From NCBI RefSeq assembly GCF_001021065.1, contig NZ_CP011546.1, positions 806,001 through 870,000 on the forward strand: a DNA stretch of 64,000 nt, given 5' to 3'. Every line of letters begins with the position of its first letter. The first letter of the stretch is position 1. This document shows positions 27,975-35,829 of this stretch, piece by piece. Below the pieces are notes generated by a model. It ran no database searches. It had not been told where the DNA came from and worked only from the letters and a program-made list of their open reading frames with translations. Source of the stretch: Corynebacterium uterequi (GTDB taxonomy: Bacteria > Actinomycetota > Actinomycetes > Mycobacteriales > Mycobacteriaceae). A program made the position numbers and the translations under genes.

Positions 27975-28949
27975 CTAGTGCTTGCTGGCGGCACCCGCCG
28001 CCCGGTTGGCGATGTGCTCCGGGGTGGCCTTGTGTCCCGGGATGAGGGCTTCCACGCCCTCGACGACGCCGTAGGCCACGAAGCCCCAGGCCAAACCAAA
28101 GATGAGGGAGCCGACCGTGTTGGCCAGCCACCCCAGCGCACCGCCGCCCAGGTGGTGCGCCCAGTGCTCAAAGTTGTGGATGAGGTCATAGGGCCACGAC
28201 CACACCAGCTCGGCGAGCCCGGCGACGACGATGTGGCCGCCAACCCACAGCATGGCGAAGGTGCCGACCACGGAGATCGTGCCCAAGATGATTGGCATCG
28301 CGCGGACCAGTCCGCGCCCGAGGGCCTCGCCCCGGCCGCGCTTAATCATGCCGACGCCGATGTCGTCGAGCTTGACGAGCAACGCCACCGCGCCGTACAC
28401 GCCCAGCGTGATGACGATGCCCACCGCGATAAGCACGCCGAGGCGCATCCAGAAGCTCTGATCGAGCACCGAATTCAAGGAAATAACCATGATCTCGGCG
28501 GACAGGATCAGGTCCGTGGTAATGGCGGCCTTAACGAGCTTGTCCTCGGCCTCCGGGCCGGAATCCCGGGCCGGCTCTTCGTGGGAACCGTGCCCCAGGA
28601 CGGCCCCGAGAACCTTGTGCGCGCCCTCGTAACACAGGTAGGTGCCGCCGAGCATGAGCAGCGGCGTGAGGGCCCACGGCGCCAGCCAGCTCAGCAGCAT
28701 CGCGATCGGCAGGATGATGACCAGCTTATTAATGAGGGAACCCTTGGTGATGCGCCAGATCATGGGCAGTTCCCGCTTCGGCGAGCTGCCTTCCAGGAAC
28801 CCGGGGGTGACCGCGGCGTCATCGATGACCACACCCGCGGACTTCATGGTGGTTTTACCGGTCAGGGCGGCGACGTCGTCAATGCTTGCGGCGGCATTGC
28901 GGGCGATCAACGCCACGTCGTCGAGAAGGGCTAGCAGGCCACCGGCCAT
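27975..28949 (-). CDS. DUF808 family inner membrane protein (YedI-like)
   Basis: 324 residues. Family N-terminus GLLALLDDVALIARNAAASI, then KSAGVVIDDAAVTPGF, and KGSLINKLVIILPIAMLLS opening the membrane part. At least six hydrophobic helices. The function of DUF808 proteins is unknown. An AAAGG ribosome binding site is placed 9 nt before the ATG at 28949. It converges on the ZIP gene (6-nt gap). Confidence 0.88.
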   Translation of the reverse strand: MAGGLLALLDDVALIARNAAASIDDVAALTGKTTMKSAGVVIDDAAVTPGFLEGSSPKRELPMIWRITKGSLINKLVIILPIAMLLSWLAPWALTPLLMLGGTYLCYEGAHKVLGAVLGHGSHEEPARDSGPEAEDKLVKAAITTDLILSAEIMVISLNSVLDQSFWMRLGVLIAVGIVITLGVYGAVALLVKLDDIGVGMIKRGRGEALGRGLVRAMPIILGTISVVGTFAMLWVGGHIVVAGLAELVWSWPYDLIHNFEHWAHHLGGGALGWLANTVGSLIFGLAWGFVAYGVVEGVEALIPGHKATPEHIANRAAGAASKH

Positions 28950-29080
28950 AAGAAGAACCTTTCGTTGGGGGGAATTGTTGTCCTAAAATCGGACCATCGA
29001 CAGACTTTAGCCGGTTATCGCGCCGGGTGCGTGATGCGCTAAAATTGTCGGAAGTTGAGCGCCTCCATCATCACGCTCAG

Positions 29081-29175
29081 CCACGGGTGCCCACCGCTGT
29101 GGGCTGAGATTCCTGCGAACGAAGACGCAGGGGAACCGTTGAACCTGATCCGGGTAATTCCGGCGCTAGGAAGGA
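29081..29175 (+). promoter_or_regulatory. TPP riboswitch (THI element)
   Basis: Conserved thi-box elements occur in order: GGGTGCCC (29085-29092) with its partner GTGGGC, CTGAGAT (29104-29110), a variable stem TCCTGCG/CGCAGGGGA, ACCGTTGAACCTGATC (29135-29150) and GGGTAATTCCGGCGCTAGGAAGG (29152-29174). Thiamine diphosphate binding would reduce expression of ykoEDC. The 3' end runs directly into the Shine-Dalgarno sequence (GGAAGGAAAG) of ykoE, which argues for control of translation initiation. No separate terminator stem is visible. Confidence 0.95.
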
Positions 29176-29186
29176 AAGTAAATACC

Positions 29187-29789
29187 GTGAATTCGTCATG
29201 GCGTGTCATTGATATCGTCACCACGGCCGTGCTCGGCATCGCCGTCGGAATGCTGTTCTGGGTATGGAACATCGTCGGCTACGCCGGCTTCACCGCACTT
29301 GATACCCTCACCCCGGGCCTGGGTGGGCTCGTCGCCGGCACCTGGCTTATCGGCGGCGTCCTCGGCGGGCTGATCATCCGCAAGCCGGGCGCGGCGGTTG
29401 CCGTCGAACTCATCGCCGCCATGGTCTCCGCGCTTTTGGGTAACCAGTGGGGAATCGGAACCGTCTACTCCGGCATCGCCCAGGGCTTGGGCGCCGAACT
29501 CATCTTCGCAGTTTTCGCCTATCGACGCTTCGGCCTCGTCCCGGCCCTGCTCGCCGGCGCGTCGTCAGGCGTGGGCGCCTTTTTGCTTGAGCTCATCACC
29601 TCGGCGAATCTGGCCAAGTCGCTCGGCTTCAATGTGATCTATCTCAGCTGCCTCATCATCTCCGGGGTGCTTCTGGCCGGCCTCGGCGGGTACTACCTGG
29701 TTCGCGCCTTGGCCGGCACCGGGGTGCTCGACCGCTTCGGCCCGGGTCGCGACCTGCGCGCGTCTGCACTGGGGTCGTCGGACCTGTGA
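29187..29789 (+). CDS. ykoE: Thiamine/HMP ECF transporter S-component YkoE
   Basis: 200 residues with five to six membrane helices. It starts WRVIDIVTTAVLGIAVGMLFWVWN and includes ELIAAMVSALLGNQWG and GLGAELIFAVF. It is the substrate-capture component for hydroxymethylpyrimidine or thiamine. GTG 29187 is the start because the upstream frame is riboswitch RNA and GGAAGG lies 9-14 nt away. The stop overlaps ykoD by 4 nt (GTGA). Confidence 0.92.
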   Translation: MNSSWRVIDIVTTAVLGIAVGMLFWVWNIVGYAGFTALDTLTPGLGGLVAGTWLIGGVLGGLIIRKPGAAVAVELIAAMVSALLGNQWGIGTVYSGIAQGLGAELIFAVFAYRRFGLVPALLAGASSGVGAFLLELITSANLAKSLGFNVIYLSCLIISGVLLAGLGGYYLVRALAGTGVLDRFGPGRDLRASALGSSDL

Positions 29790-31090
29790 GCGCGGTTCGC
29801 CTGCGCGGCGTCGGCTACCGGCACGCCGCCCGCCCCGACGATGCCCTCAGCGGGGTCGACCTCGACGTCAGCCCCGGCGACATCGTCCTTATCACCGGAG
29901 ACAGCGGAGCCGGCAAGTCGACGCTCCTGGCGGCCATCGCTGGGTTGTTGGGCGATGCCGCCGACGGTACCCTGCGCGGAACCATCAGCGTTGACGGGAC
30001 CGTCGGCATGGTGTTGCAAGACCCCGACTCCCAGGTCATCGCCTCCCGCGTGGGCGACGACGTCGCCTTCGGCGCCGAGAACCTCGCCGTGGAGCGCGAC
30101 GAGATCTGGCGCCGGGTTGAGCGCGCCCTCACCCTGGTCGGCCTGGACCTGCCCCTGAATCACCCCACCGAGCTGCTCTCCGGCGGGCAAAAGCAACGAC
30201 TCGCCCTGGCCGGAGTCTTGGCCATGGGTGCCGGCGTGCTCCTGCTCGACGAGCCCACGGCCAATCTCGACCCGGTTGGCCGAGAACAGATCGTGACCGC
30301 AGTGGGGGACATCGCCCGAGCTACCGGCGCCGCCGTCATCATTGCGGAACACCGGCCGCACCACTGGCTGCGCCTCAACCCCACCTTGTACAGGCTCACC
30401 CCCGGTGGCCTCGACGCGCTCGATGCCCTCCCACCGTTGCCCGCGGTCGCCTCCGCCCACCCCGAGTACGCCACCAACGCCGCCGCGGTATGGACTAAAG
30501 ACCTCGTCACCCCGGCGGGACGCCCGGGCACCATCCTCATCCCGGGGGGAGCCTCCACCGTCATCATGGGTCCGAACGGAGCCGGGAAGTCGACCCTCGC
30601 GGTCACCATGGGCGGTCTGCAGGCCCCCATCTCCGGCACTGTCGACTACGCCGAGAGCATCCGACGAGGATTAACGGGACCGGCACATCGATGGCCGTCG
30701 AGCAAGCTAGCCCGCCGGCTCGGCTTCGTCTTCCAAGACCCGGAACACCACTTCTCGCTGCGCACGGTGCGCGACGAGCTTGCGGCATCCGGCGCGTCGG
30801 CGCGCAGCGTCGTCGAGTGGCTTGATCGACTGCGTCTCACCCACGTCGCCAGCGCTAACCCCTTCACCCTCTCCGGCGGGGAGAAGCGTCGCCTGTCCGT
30901 TGCCACGGCCCTCATTAACGCCCCCGAGCTGATCATCCTCGACGAGCCGACCTTCGGCCAAGACGACGCCGGACTCGTCGAGTTGCTCGCCCTCATCCGC
31001 GAGATCAACCGCGCCGGCCGCACGGTCGTATCCATCACCCACGATGAGCTGTATCGAACCGCTCTCGGCGATAAGGAGGTGACCCTCTAA
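29786..31090 (+). CDS. ykoD: ECF transporter ATPase YkoD (two fused ABC domains)
   Basis: 434 residues containing two nucleotide-binding domains. The first has Walker A GDSGAGKSTLL, Q-loop LQDPDSQ, signature LSGGQKQR, Walker B VLLLDEPTANLD. The second has GPNGAGKST, FQDPEHH, LSGGEKRR, LIILDEPTFGQD and a C-terminal SITHDE. Both sites look catalytically complete. It powers thiamine-precursor import with YkoC and YkoE. Coupled to ykoE by a GTGA overlap; ykoC begins at the next base. Confidence 0.93.
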   Translation: MSAVRLRGVGYRHAARPDDALSGVDLDVSPGDIVLITGDSGAGKSTLLAAIAGLLGDAADGTLRGTISVDGTVGMVLQDPDSQVIASRVGDDVAFGAENLAVERDEIWRRVERALTLVGLDLPLNHPTELLSGGQKQRLALAGVLAMGAGVLLLDEPTANLDPVGREQIVTAVGDIARATGAAVIIAEHRPHHWLRLNPTLYRLTPGGLDALDALPPLPAVASAHPEYATNAAAVWTKDLVTPAGRPGTILIPGGASTVIMGPNGAGKSTLAVTMGGLQAPISGTVDYAESIRRGLTGPAHRWPSSKLARRLGFVFQDPEHHFSLRTVRDELAASGASARSVVEWLDRLRLTHVASANPFTLSGGEKRRLSVATALINAPELIILDEPTFGQDDAGLVELLALIREINRAGRTVVSITHDELYRTALGDKEVTL

Positions 31091-31849
31091 GTGAACGTCC
31101 TGGAAGGCGTGAATCCGGTGGCGAAGGTCATCGCCCTGGTGGTGCTCACCACGCCGCTCATGTTGTCCGTGGACGCCGTGTCCGCCGGCATCGTGCTCGC
31201 CGCCACCGTCCTAGCTGCGCCACTGTGTGGCGTCGGACTGCTGCGGCTAGCGCGCCGGGGAGCTCCGATTATGGTGGCTGCCGCGTTGGCCAGCGTGTCC
31301 ATGGCGCTGTTCGGCGCCCCCGACGGCCACGTCTACCTCCACCTGGGACTCTTCCACGTCACGGACAATTCTCTCTCCCTGGCGGTGGCCATTTTCGTCC
31401 GCGTGCTCGCCATCGGCCTGCCGGTCGTGGTGTTGAGCGCGCATATCGACGCAACTGAACTGGGCGATGGGCTCGCGCAGATCCTGCACCTCCCGCACCG
31501 CTTCGTCATCGCCACCGTCGCCGGAGTGCGGCTGATTGGGCTGCTGCGTAGCGATCTCGCGTCGATCCGCATGGCGCGGCGGGCCAGAGGCCTTGCCGAC
31601 GATACGGGGCTGAAGTACTGGCTGACGGTGTCCTTCGGGGTGTTGGTGTCGGCGTTGCGGCGTTCCGCGAAGCTGGCGACGGCGATGGAGGCCCGCGGCT
31701 TTGGCCGAGGCACCACCCGCACGTGGGCGCGGCCGTCACGGCTGCGGACGCGGGACGTCACACTCATGGTCGTCGCGTCGGTGATCGGATTCGGCAGCGT
31801 GGCCGTTGCGGTGGCCGTCGGCGCGGCGCGGTTTTTGGGGGTGAGCTAG
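31091..31849 (+). CDS. ykoC: ECF transporter transmembrane component YkoC
   Basis: 252 residues, CbiQ/EcfT type with several membrane helices. The coupling-helix motifs AxxARG are seen as SIRMARRARGLA and ATAMEARGFG. It bridges YkoE and the YkoD ATPase. GTG start immediately after the ykoD stop, so the three genes are one riboswitch-controlled operon. Confidence 0.9.
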   Translation: MNVLEGVNPVAKVIALVVLTTPLMLSVDAVSAGIVLAATVLAAPLCGVGLLRLARRGAPIMVAAALASVSMALFGAPDGHVYLHLGLFHVTDNSLSLAVAIFVRVLAIGLPVVVLSAHIDATELGDGLAQILHLPHRFVIATVAGVRLIGLLRSDLASIRMARRARGLADDTGLKYWLTVSFGVLVSALRRSAKLATAMEARGFGRGTTRTWARPSRLRTRDVTLMVVASVIGFGSVAVAVAVGAARFLGVS

Positions 31850-31853
31850 CGGT

Positions 31854-32402
31854 ATGCGCAGCTTCGTGCTCGTCGACGGCCGATCCGGCGCCGGCAAAAC
31901 CACGTACGCACAGCGGCTCTCCGAGGCCACCGGGATACCCGTCGTGCACCTTGAGGACTTTTACCCCGGGTGGTCGGGGCTACGGCAGGCCTCGCAGATG
32001 GTCGCCGATGACGTCTTGCACCCCACCCACCCCGGCTTCCGGCGCTGGGATTGGGACGCTAACCGGCCGGGGGAGTGGGTCGAGTTGGACCCCGCATCGG
32101 ACTACATCATCGAGGGCGTCGGCGCGCTGACCCAACGCAACATCGACGCCGCCCGCGCCCTCGGAGAGGTGCGCACCGTGCGGCTAGTTGCCGAGGAACA
32201 GACCCGCAAGCGCCGGGCCTTAACGCGCGATCCTTACTACCGCGACTACTGGGAGCAGTGGGCGCAGCAGGAGCGTGCTTTCTTCGCCGCCGAGGGGCGG
32301 GTGCCTGCCGACGACATCGTCTACGTCTCCGCCGGCGACGAGGGCGAGGTTGAGCCGCCAGCCGGCATGAGCGCCGGGGCGTCGGCCCAGAAGAGTTCGT
32401 AG
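31854..32402 (+). CDS. P-loop kinase-like ATP-binding protein (uridine kinase-like)
   Basis: 182 residues. Walker A DGRSGAGKTTYAQRL lies at residues 8-22, an acceptor-type segment VVHLEDFYPGW near 32, and a lid-like DYIIEGVGALTQ near 80. It resembles small nucleoside/uridine kinase-like proteins of actinobacteria; the phosphate acceptor is not known. It starts 4 nt after ykoC and may be read through from that operon. Its last 82 nt overlap the convergent DUF402 gene. Confidence 0.75.
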   Translation: MRSFVLVDGRSGAGKTTYAQRLSEATGIPVVHLEDFYPGWSGLRQASQMVADDVLHPTHPGFRRWDWDANRPGEWVELDPASDYIIEGVGALTQRNIDAARALGEVRTVRLVAEEQTRKRRALTRDPYYRDYWEQWAQQERAFFAAEGRVPADDIVYVSAGDEGEVEPPAGMSAGASAQKSS

Positions 32403-32896
32403 CCCTGCTCGGCGAGCCACGCGAGAGCGTCGCCGCCGTACCGGGCAATGCCGGCGATGGCGGTGACGGTGGCCGACATGGCTCGGTGGGTGTCCGTGGC
32501 GCTGAGGTATCCGGCGGCACACGCCGCGGCCAATTCGTCGAGGTCGAGGACCTCTGCGGCGGCGTCGGCGTGGGTGACGATGTCGACGTACAGATCCCGC
32601 GTGCGCCACACGGACGCGTCGCCGCGCGTGTCGCGGGTGACGTCGGCGACGTCGATGTAGAGCTCCTGGGACTGCTCAACGCCGGGCCGGAAGTGGAAGA
32701 TATTCACGCGCAGGCTCAAGGCCGGGATGAGCCAGGATTCGAGGTAGCCGAAGCGCGGGTGGTCAGCCCCGCGGGCCATATACAGGCCCCAGTCCGTCTC
32801 TACAAAGCGCTCAACCACCCGCGTGAAACCTTTGGGGTCCACATTGGTGAGCGCAGAAACGTCGAAGGTTTCCTGCTTGACGGGGTGGAGATCCAC
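32321..32896 (-). CDS. DUF402 domain protein
   Basis: 191 residues. The family core is ADHPRFGYLESWLIPALSLRV, then ELYIDVADVTRDT, VWRTRDLYVDIVTHAD, the Asp/Glu-rich DxYxD pattern expected of DUF402 (FomD-like phosphatase fold, metal-dependent nucleotide hydrolases). The actual substrate is unknown. The GTG start at 32896 follows the exported-protein gene by 9 nt on the same strand. The 3' end overlaps the P-loop kinase gene on the other strand. Confidence 0.8.
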   Translation of the reverse strand: MDLHPVKQETFDVSALTNVDPKGFTRVVERFVETDWGLYMARGADHPRFGYLESWLIPALSLRVNIFHFRPGVEQSQELYIDVADVTRDTRGDASVWRTRDLYVDIVTHADAAAEVLDLDELAAACAAGYLSATDTHRAMSATVTAIAGIARYGGDALAWLAEQGYELFWADAPALMPAGGSTSPSSPAET

Positions 32897-32905
32897 GCTG
32901 CGGGC

Positions 32906-33670
32906 CTAGCGGGCGTTGATGACGCCGGCGGTGGGCAGGAAGGTGCAGCTCCCCTCGGTGGTGGCCACCGTCCCCTTGAGCACCGCCACCACCACGCCCT
33001 CGCCGGTGTCTGCCACGCCGGAGATAGTGGCCGGGCCCTGCGGGTTGATGCCGTGCTCGCCTAGCGGGGTCTCCCCGAACGCAAGAGTGTCGAGGTTGAG
33101 CCAGGTCACCGTCATGCCGCCCTGCTCGGCGGCGGCCGGGGCGGTACCCAGGGCGGTAAAGAGGAAGGCAGTCTGGTTCGCGCCAGCACCGGGGGCGGGC
33201 AACTCCGACGGTCCGGGAACGGCCAACGCGGTGCCCGTCGCCGTCTGGGTGCCGCCGATGCATTTACCCGACACCGTCGGCCACGCGAACTGGGCGATCT
33301 CCGGAGCCACGGCCGGGTCCAAAAGCTCAGGGGAGCCTTCCCCGGTTGCGGCCTCGCCGGTGCCGACGGCCAGGCCGGCGCGCAGCGTCTCGGAGATCTC
33401 GGCGGGCAGCCACGGCTGGGCGGCGAGCTGGTTGACCCGCTCCTCCACGAGGGGAGTGGGGCGGCCCAGCTCATCGAGGTAGGCGGTCTGGCTGAAGATC
33501 GGCCCAGAGGAACCCAGGGCGATGTCACCGAGCAGCGACTGGTCAGCGACGGCGTGGAGCGAAGAGGCGGCGATGATCCCCGCCCCAGCGATGATGGCGG
33601 CGGCCACGGCGCGGGGACGGACGCCCGAACCGGAGCGGGTGGGAATAGCGTGCTTGGGAGATCGTGCCAC
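32906..33670 (-). CDS. Exported protein of unknown function
   Basis: 254 residues. A basic N-terminus with a hydrophobic stretch (AVAAAIIAGAGIIAASSLHAVA, residues ~20-42) looks like a signal peptide or anchor. The mature part is rich in A, G, T and P, has two cysteines (in GKCIGGTQT and EGSCTFLP) that could form a disulfide, and no catalytic motif I recognise. GTG start at 33670, about 10 nt after AAGGGCG. A 16-bp palindrome lies in its leader. It is upstream of the DUF402 gene and divergent from typA. Confidence 0.6.
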   Translation of the reverse strand: MARSPKHAIPTRSGSGVRPRAVAAAIIAGAGIIAASSLHAVADQSLLGDIALGSSGPIFSQTAYLDELGRPTPLVEERVNQLAAQPWLPAEISETLRAGLAVGTGEAATGEGSPELLDPAVAPEIAQFAWPTVSGKCIGGTQTATGTALAVPGPSELPAPGAGANQTAFLFTALGTAPAAAEQGGMTVTWLNLDTLAFGETPLGEHGINPQGPATISGVADTGEGVVVAVLKGTVATTEGSCTFLPTAGVINAR

Positions 33671-33699
33671 GGTGCGTCAGCGCCCTTCGTCTCACAGGT

Positions 33700-33715
33700 G
33701 CGAAGAAGTCTTCGC
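33700..33715. promoter_or_regulatory. Palindrome GCGAAGA-AG-TCTTCGC in the leader of the exported-protein gene
   Basis: Perfect 7-bp arms, 30-45 nt upstream of the GTG at 33670. A second short inverted repeat, GGTCTC-gcct-GAGACC, lies at 33780-33795. Both are in the 229-bp divergent region between the exported-protein gene and typA. Operator or RNA stem function cannot be distinguished. Confidence 0.35.
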
Positions 33716-33899
33716 CTACCTTTTTCTGCGTCTTTATTGATGTTAAGTGTAGCCCCGGCGCGGCCGCGGCGGGCAAGCCGGTCTCGCCTGAGACCAAGAA
33801 CGACCGAAGTGAGCGTGCACGAAGACCACCGACCGAGTAGTGTGTAGCGACGGCGCAGCACCCGCCTGCACTTTCCCCAAGCCGAGGAGCATGACCCCA

Positions 33900-35819
33900 G
33901 TGACCCCAATTCACCCTGAGTTCCGCAACGTTGCCATCGTCGCCCACGTTGACCACGGCAAGACCACGCTCGTCAACGCCATGCTGGAACAGTCCGGCGC
34001 CTTCGGCGACCACGGTGACGTCACCGACCGCGTCATGGACTCCGGTGACCTGGAGAAGGAAAAGGGCATCACGATCCTGGCGAAGAACACGTCCATCCGC
34101 CGCAAGGGCAAGGGTAAGGACGGCGCTGACCTGGTCATCAACGTCATCGACACCCCGGGCCACGCCGACTTCGGCGGCGAGGTAGAGCGCGGCCTGTCCA
34201 TGGTCGACGGCGTGGTGCTGCTCGTCGACGCGTCCGAGGGACCGCTCCCGCAGACCCGATTCGTGCTCTCTAAGGCCCTGGAAGCCAAGATGCCGGTCAT
34301 CATCTGCGTGAACAAGACGGACCGTCCCGACGCCCGCATCGACGAAGTGGTCGAGGAATCCCAGGACCTGCTGCTGGAGCTCGCTAGCGCCTTGGAGGAC
34401 CCGGAGGCCGCCGAGGCGGCCGAGCAGCTGCTGGAGCTTCCGGTGCTGTACGCCTCCGGCCGCGAGGGCAAGGCCTCCACCGAGAACCCCGGCAACGCCA
34501 ACGTCCCCGACGCCGCTGACCTGCAGGACCTCTTCGACGTCATCTACGACGTGCTGCCGGAGCCGTCGGCGGACATCGAGGCCCCCCTGCAGGCCCACGT
34601 TACGAACCTGGACTCCTCCTCCTTCCTGGGCCGCATCGCGCTCATCCGCGTGCACAAGGGCACGATCAAGAAGGGCCAGCAGGTCGCGTGGTTGCACTAC
34701 GACGCCGAGGGCGAGCTGCACGTCAAGAACGTCCGGGTGGCCGAGCTGCTCATCACCGAAGGCGTGGAGCGCAACCCCTCCGATAACCCGGTGGTCGCCG
34801 GCGACATCGCCGCCATCTCAGGCATTGACGAGATCATGATCGGTGACACCCTCTGCGACCCGGAGCACGTGGACCCGCTGCCGCGCATCACCGTTGACGA
34901 GCCGGCGATCTCCATGACCATTGGCGTCAATACCTCGCCCATGGCCGGCCGCGGCGGCGGCAGCAAGCTCACCGCCCGCATGATTAAGGCGCGCCTGGAC
35001 CAGGAGCTCATCGGTAACGTCTCCATCCGCGTGCTGCCGACCGAGCGCCCCGACGCCTGGGAGGTTCAGGGCCGCGGCGAGATGGCGTTGACCGTCCTCA
35101 TCGAGACCATGCGCCGGGAGGGCTTCGAGCTCACTGTCGGCAAGCCGCAGGTGGTGACTCAGACCGTCGACGGGGCGATCTACGAGCCCTATGACCACAT
35201 GGTGATTGACACCCCGGCCGAGTACCAGGGCAACGTCACCCAGCTCATGGCCGCCCGCAAGGGCCAGATGACGGCGATGAGCAACGCCGCCGGCGGCTGG
35301 ATCCGGATGGAGTACGACGTGCCGGCACGTGGCCTCATCGGTTTCCGCACGACCTTCCTCACCCAGACCTCCGGCGCGGGTATCGCCAACTCCTACTCGA
35401 TCGAGCACCGCCCCTGGGCCGGCGAGATCAAGGACCGCCCGTCGGGCTCGCTCGTGGCCGACCGCAGCGGCGCCGTCACCGCCTACGCGCTGACCCAGCT
35501 GGCGGATCGTGGCACCTTCTTCGTGGAACCGGGCGATGAGGTCTACGAAGGAACCGTCATCGGCGCGAACAACCGCGACGAGGACATGGACGTCAATATC
35601 ACCAAGGAGAAGAAGCTGACCAACATGCGCTCGGCCACCGCCGACGCGACGGTCACCCTCAACAAGGCCAAGACGCTCTCCCTCGACGAAGCCGTTGAGT
35701 TCTGCGGCAACGACGAGTGCGTCGAGATCGGCCCGGACGTCATGCGCGTGCGCAAGATCATCCTCAACGCCACCGAGCGCGGGCGTGCTCGCTCCCGGGA
35801 GAAGGCCCTCAACAAGTAA
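33900..35819 (+). CDS. typA: Translational GTPase TypA/BipA
   Basis: 639 residues. G domain: AHVDHGKTTLVNAML (G1), DxxxxEKEKGITILAKNTSI region (G2), DTPGHADFGGEVER (G3), CVNKTDRPDAR (G4). EF-G-like domains III and V and the BipA-specific C-terminus follow. It associates with ribosomes under stress or cold. Two starts compete: ATG 33891 and GTG 33900. GAGGAG (33884-33889) is 1 nt from the ATG but 10 nt from the GTG, so I chose GTG. TAGTGT (33837-33842) is a possible -10. Confidence 0.93.
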   Translation: MTPIHPEFRNVAIVAHVDHGKTTLVNAMLEQSGAFGDHGDVTDRVMDSGDLEKEKGITILAKNTSIRRKGKGKDGADLVINVIDTPGHADFGGEVERGLSMVDGVVLLVDASEGPLPQTRFVLSKALEAKMPVIICVNKTDRPDARIDEVVEESQDLLLELASALEDPEAAEAAEQLLELPVLYASGREGKASTENPGNANVPDAADLQDLFDVIYDVLPEPSADIEAPLQAHVTNLDSSSFLGRIALIRVHKGTIKKGQQVAWLHYDAEGELHVKNVRVAELLITEGVERNPSDNPVVAGDIAAISGIDEIMIGDTLCDPEHVDPLPRITVDEPAISMTIGVNTSPMAGRGGGSKLTARMIKARLDQELIGNVSIRVLPTERPDAWEVQGRGEMALTVLIETMRREGFELTVGKPQVVTQTVDGAIYEPYDHMVIDTPAEYQGNVTQLMAARKGQMTAMSNAAGGWIRMEYDVPARGLIGFRTTFLTQTSGAGIANSYSIEHRPWAGEIKDRPSGSLVADRSGAVTAYALTQLADRGTFFVEPGDEVYEGTVIGANNRDEDMDVNITKEKKLTNMRSATADATVTLNKAKTLSLDEAVEFCGNDECVEIGPDVMRVRKIILNATERGRARSREKALNK

Positions 35820-35829
35820 CCTAGGTGGG

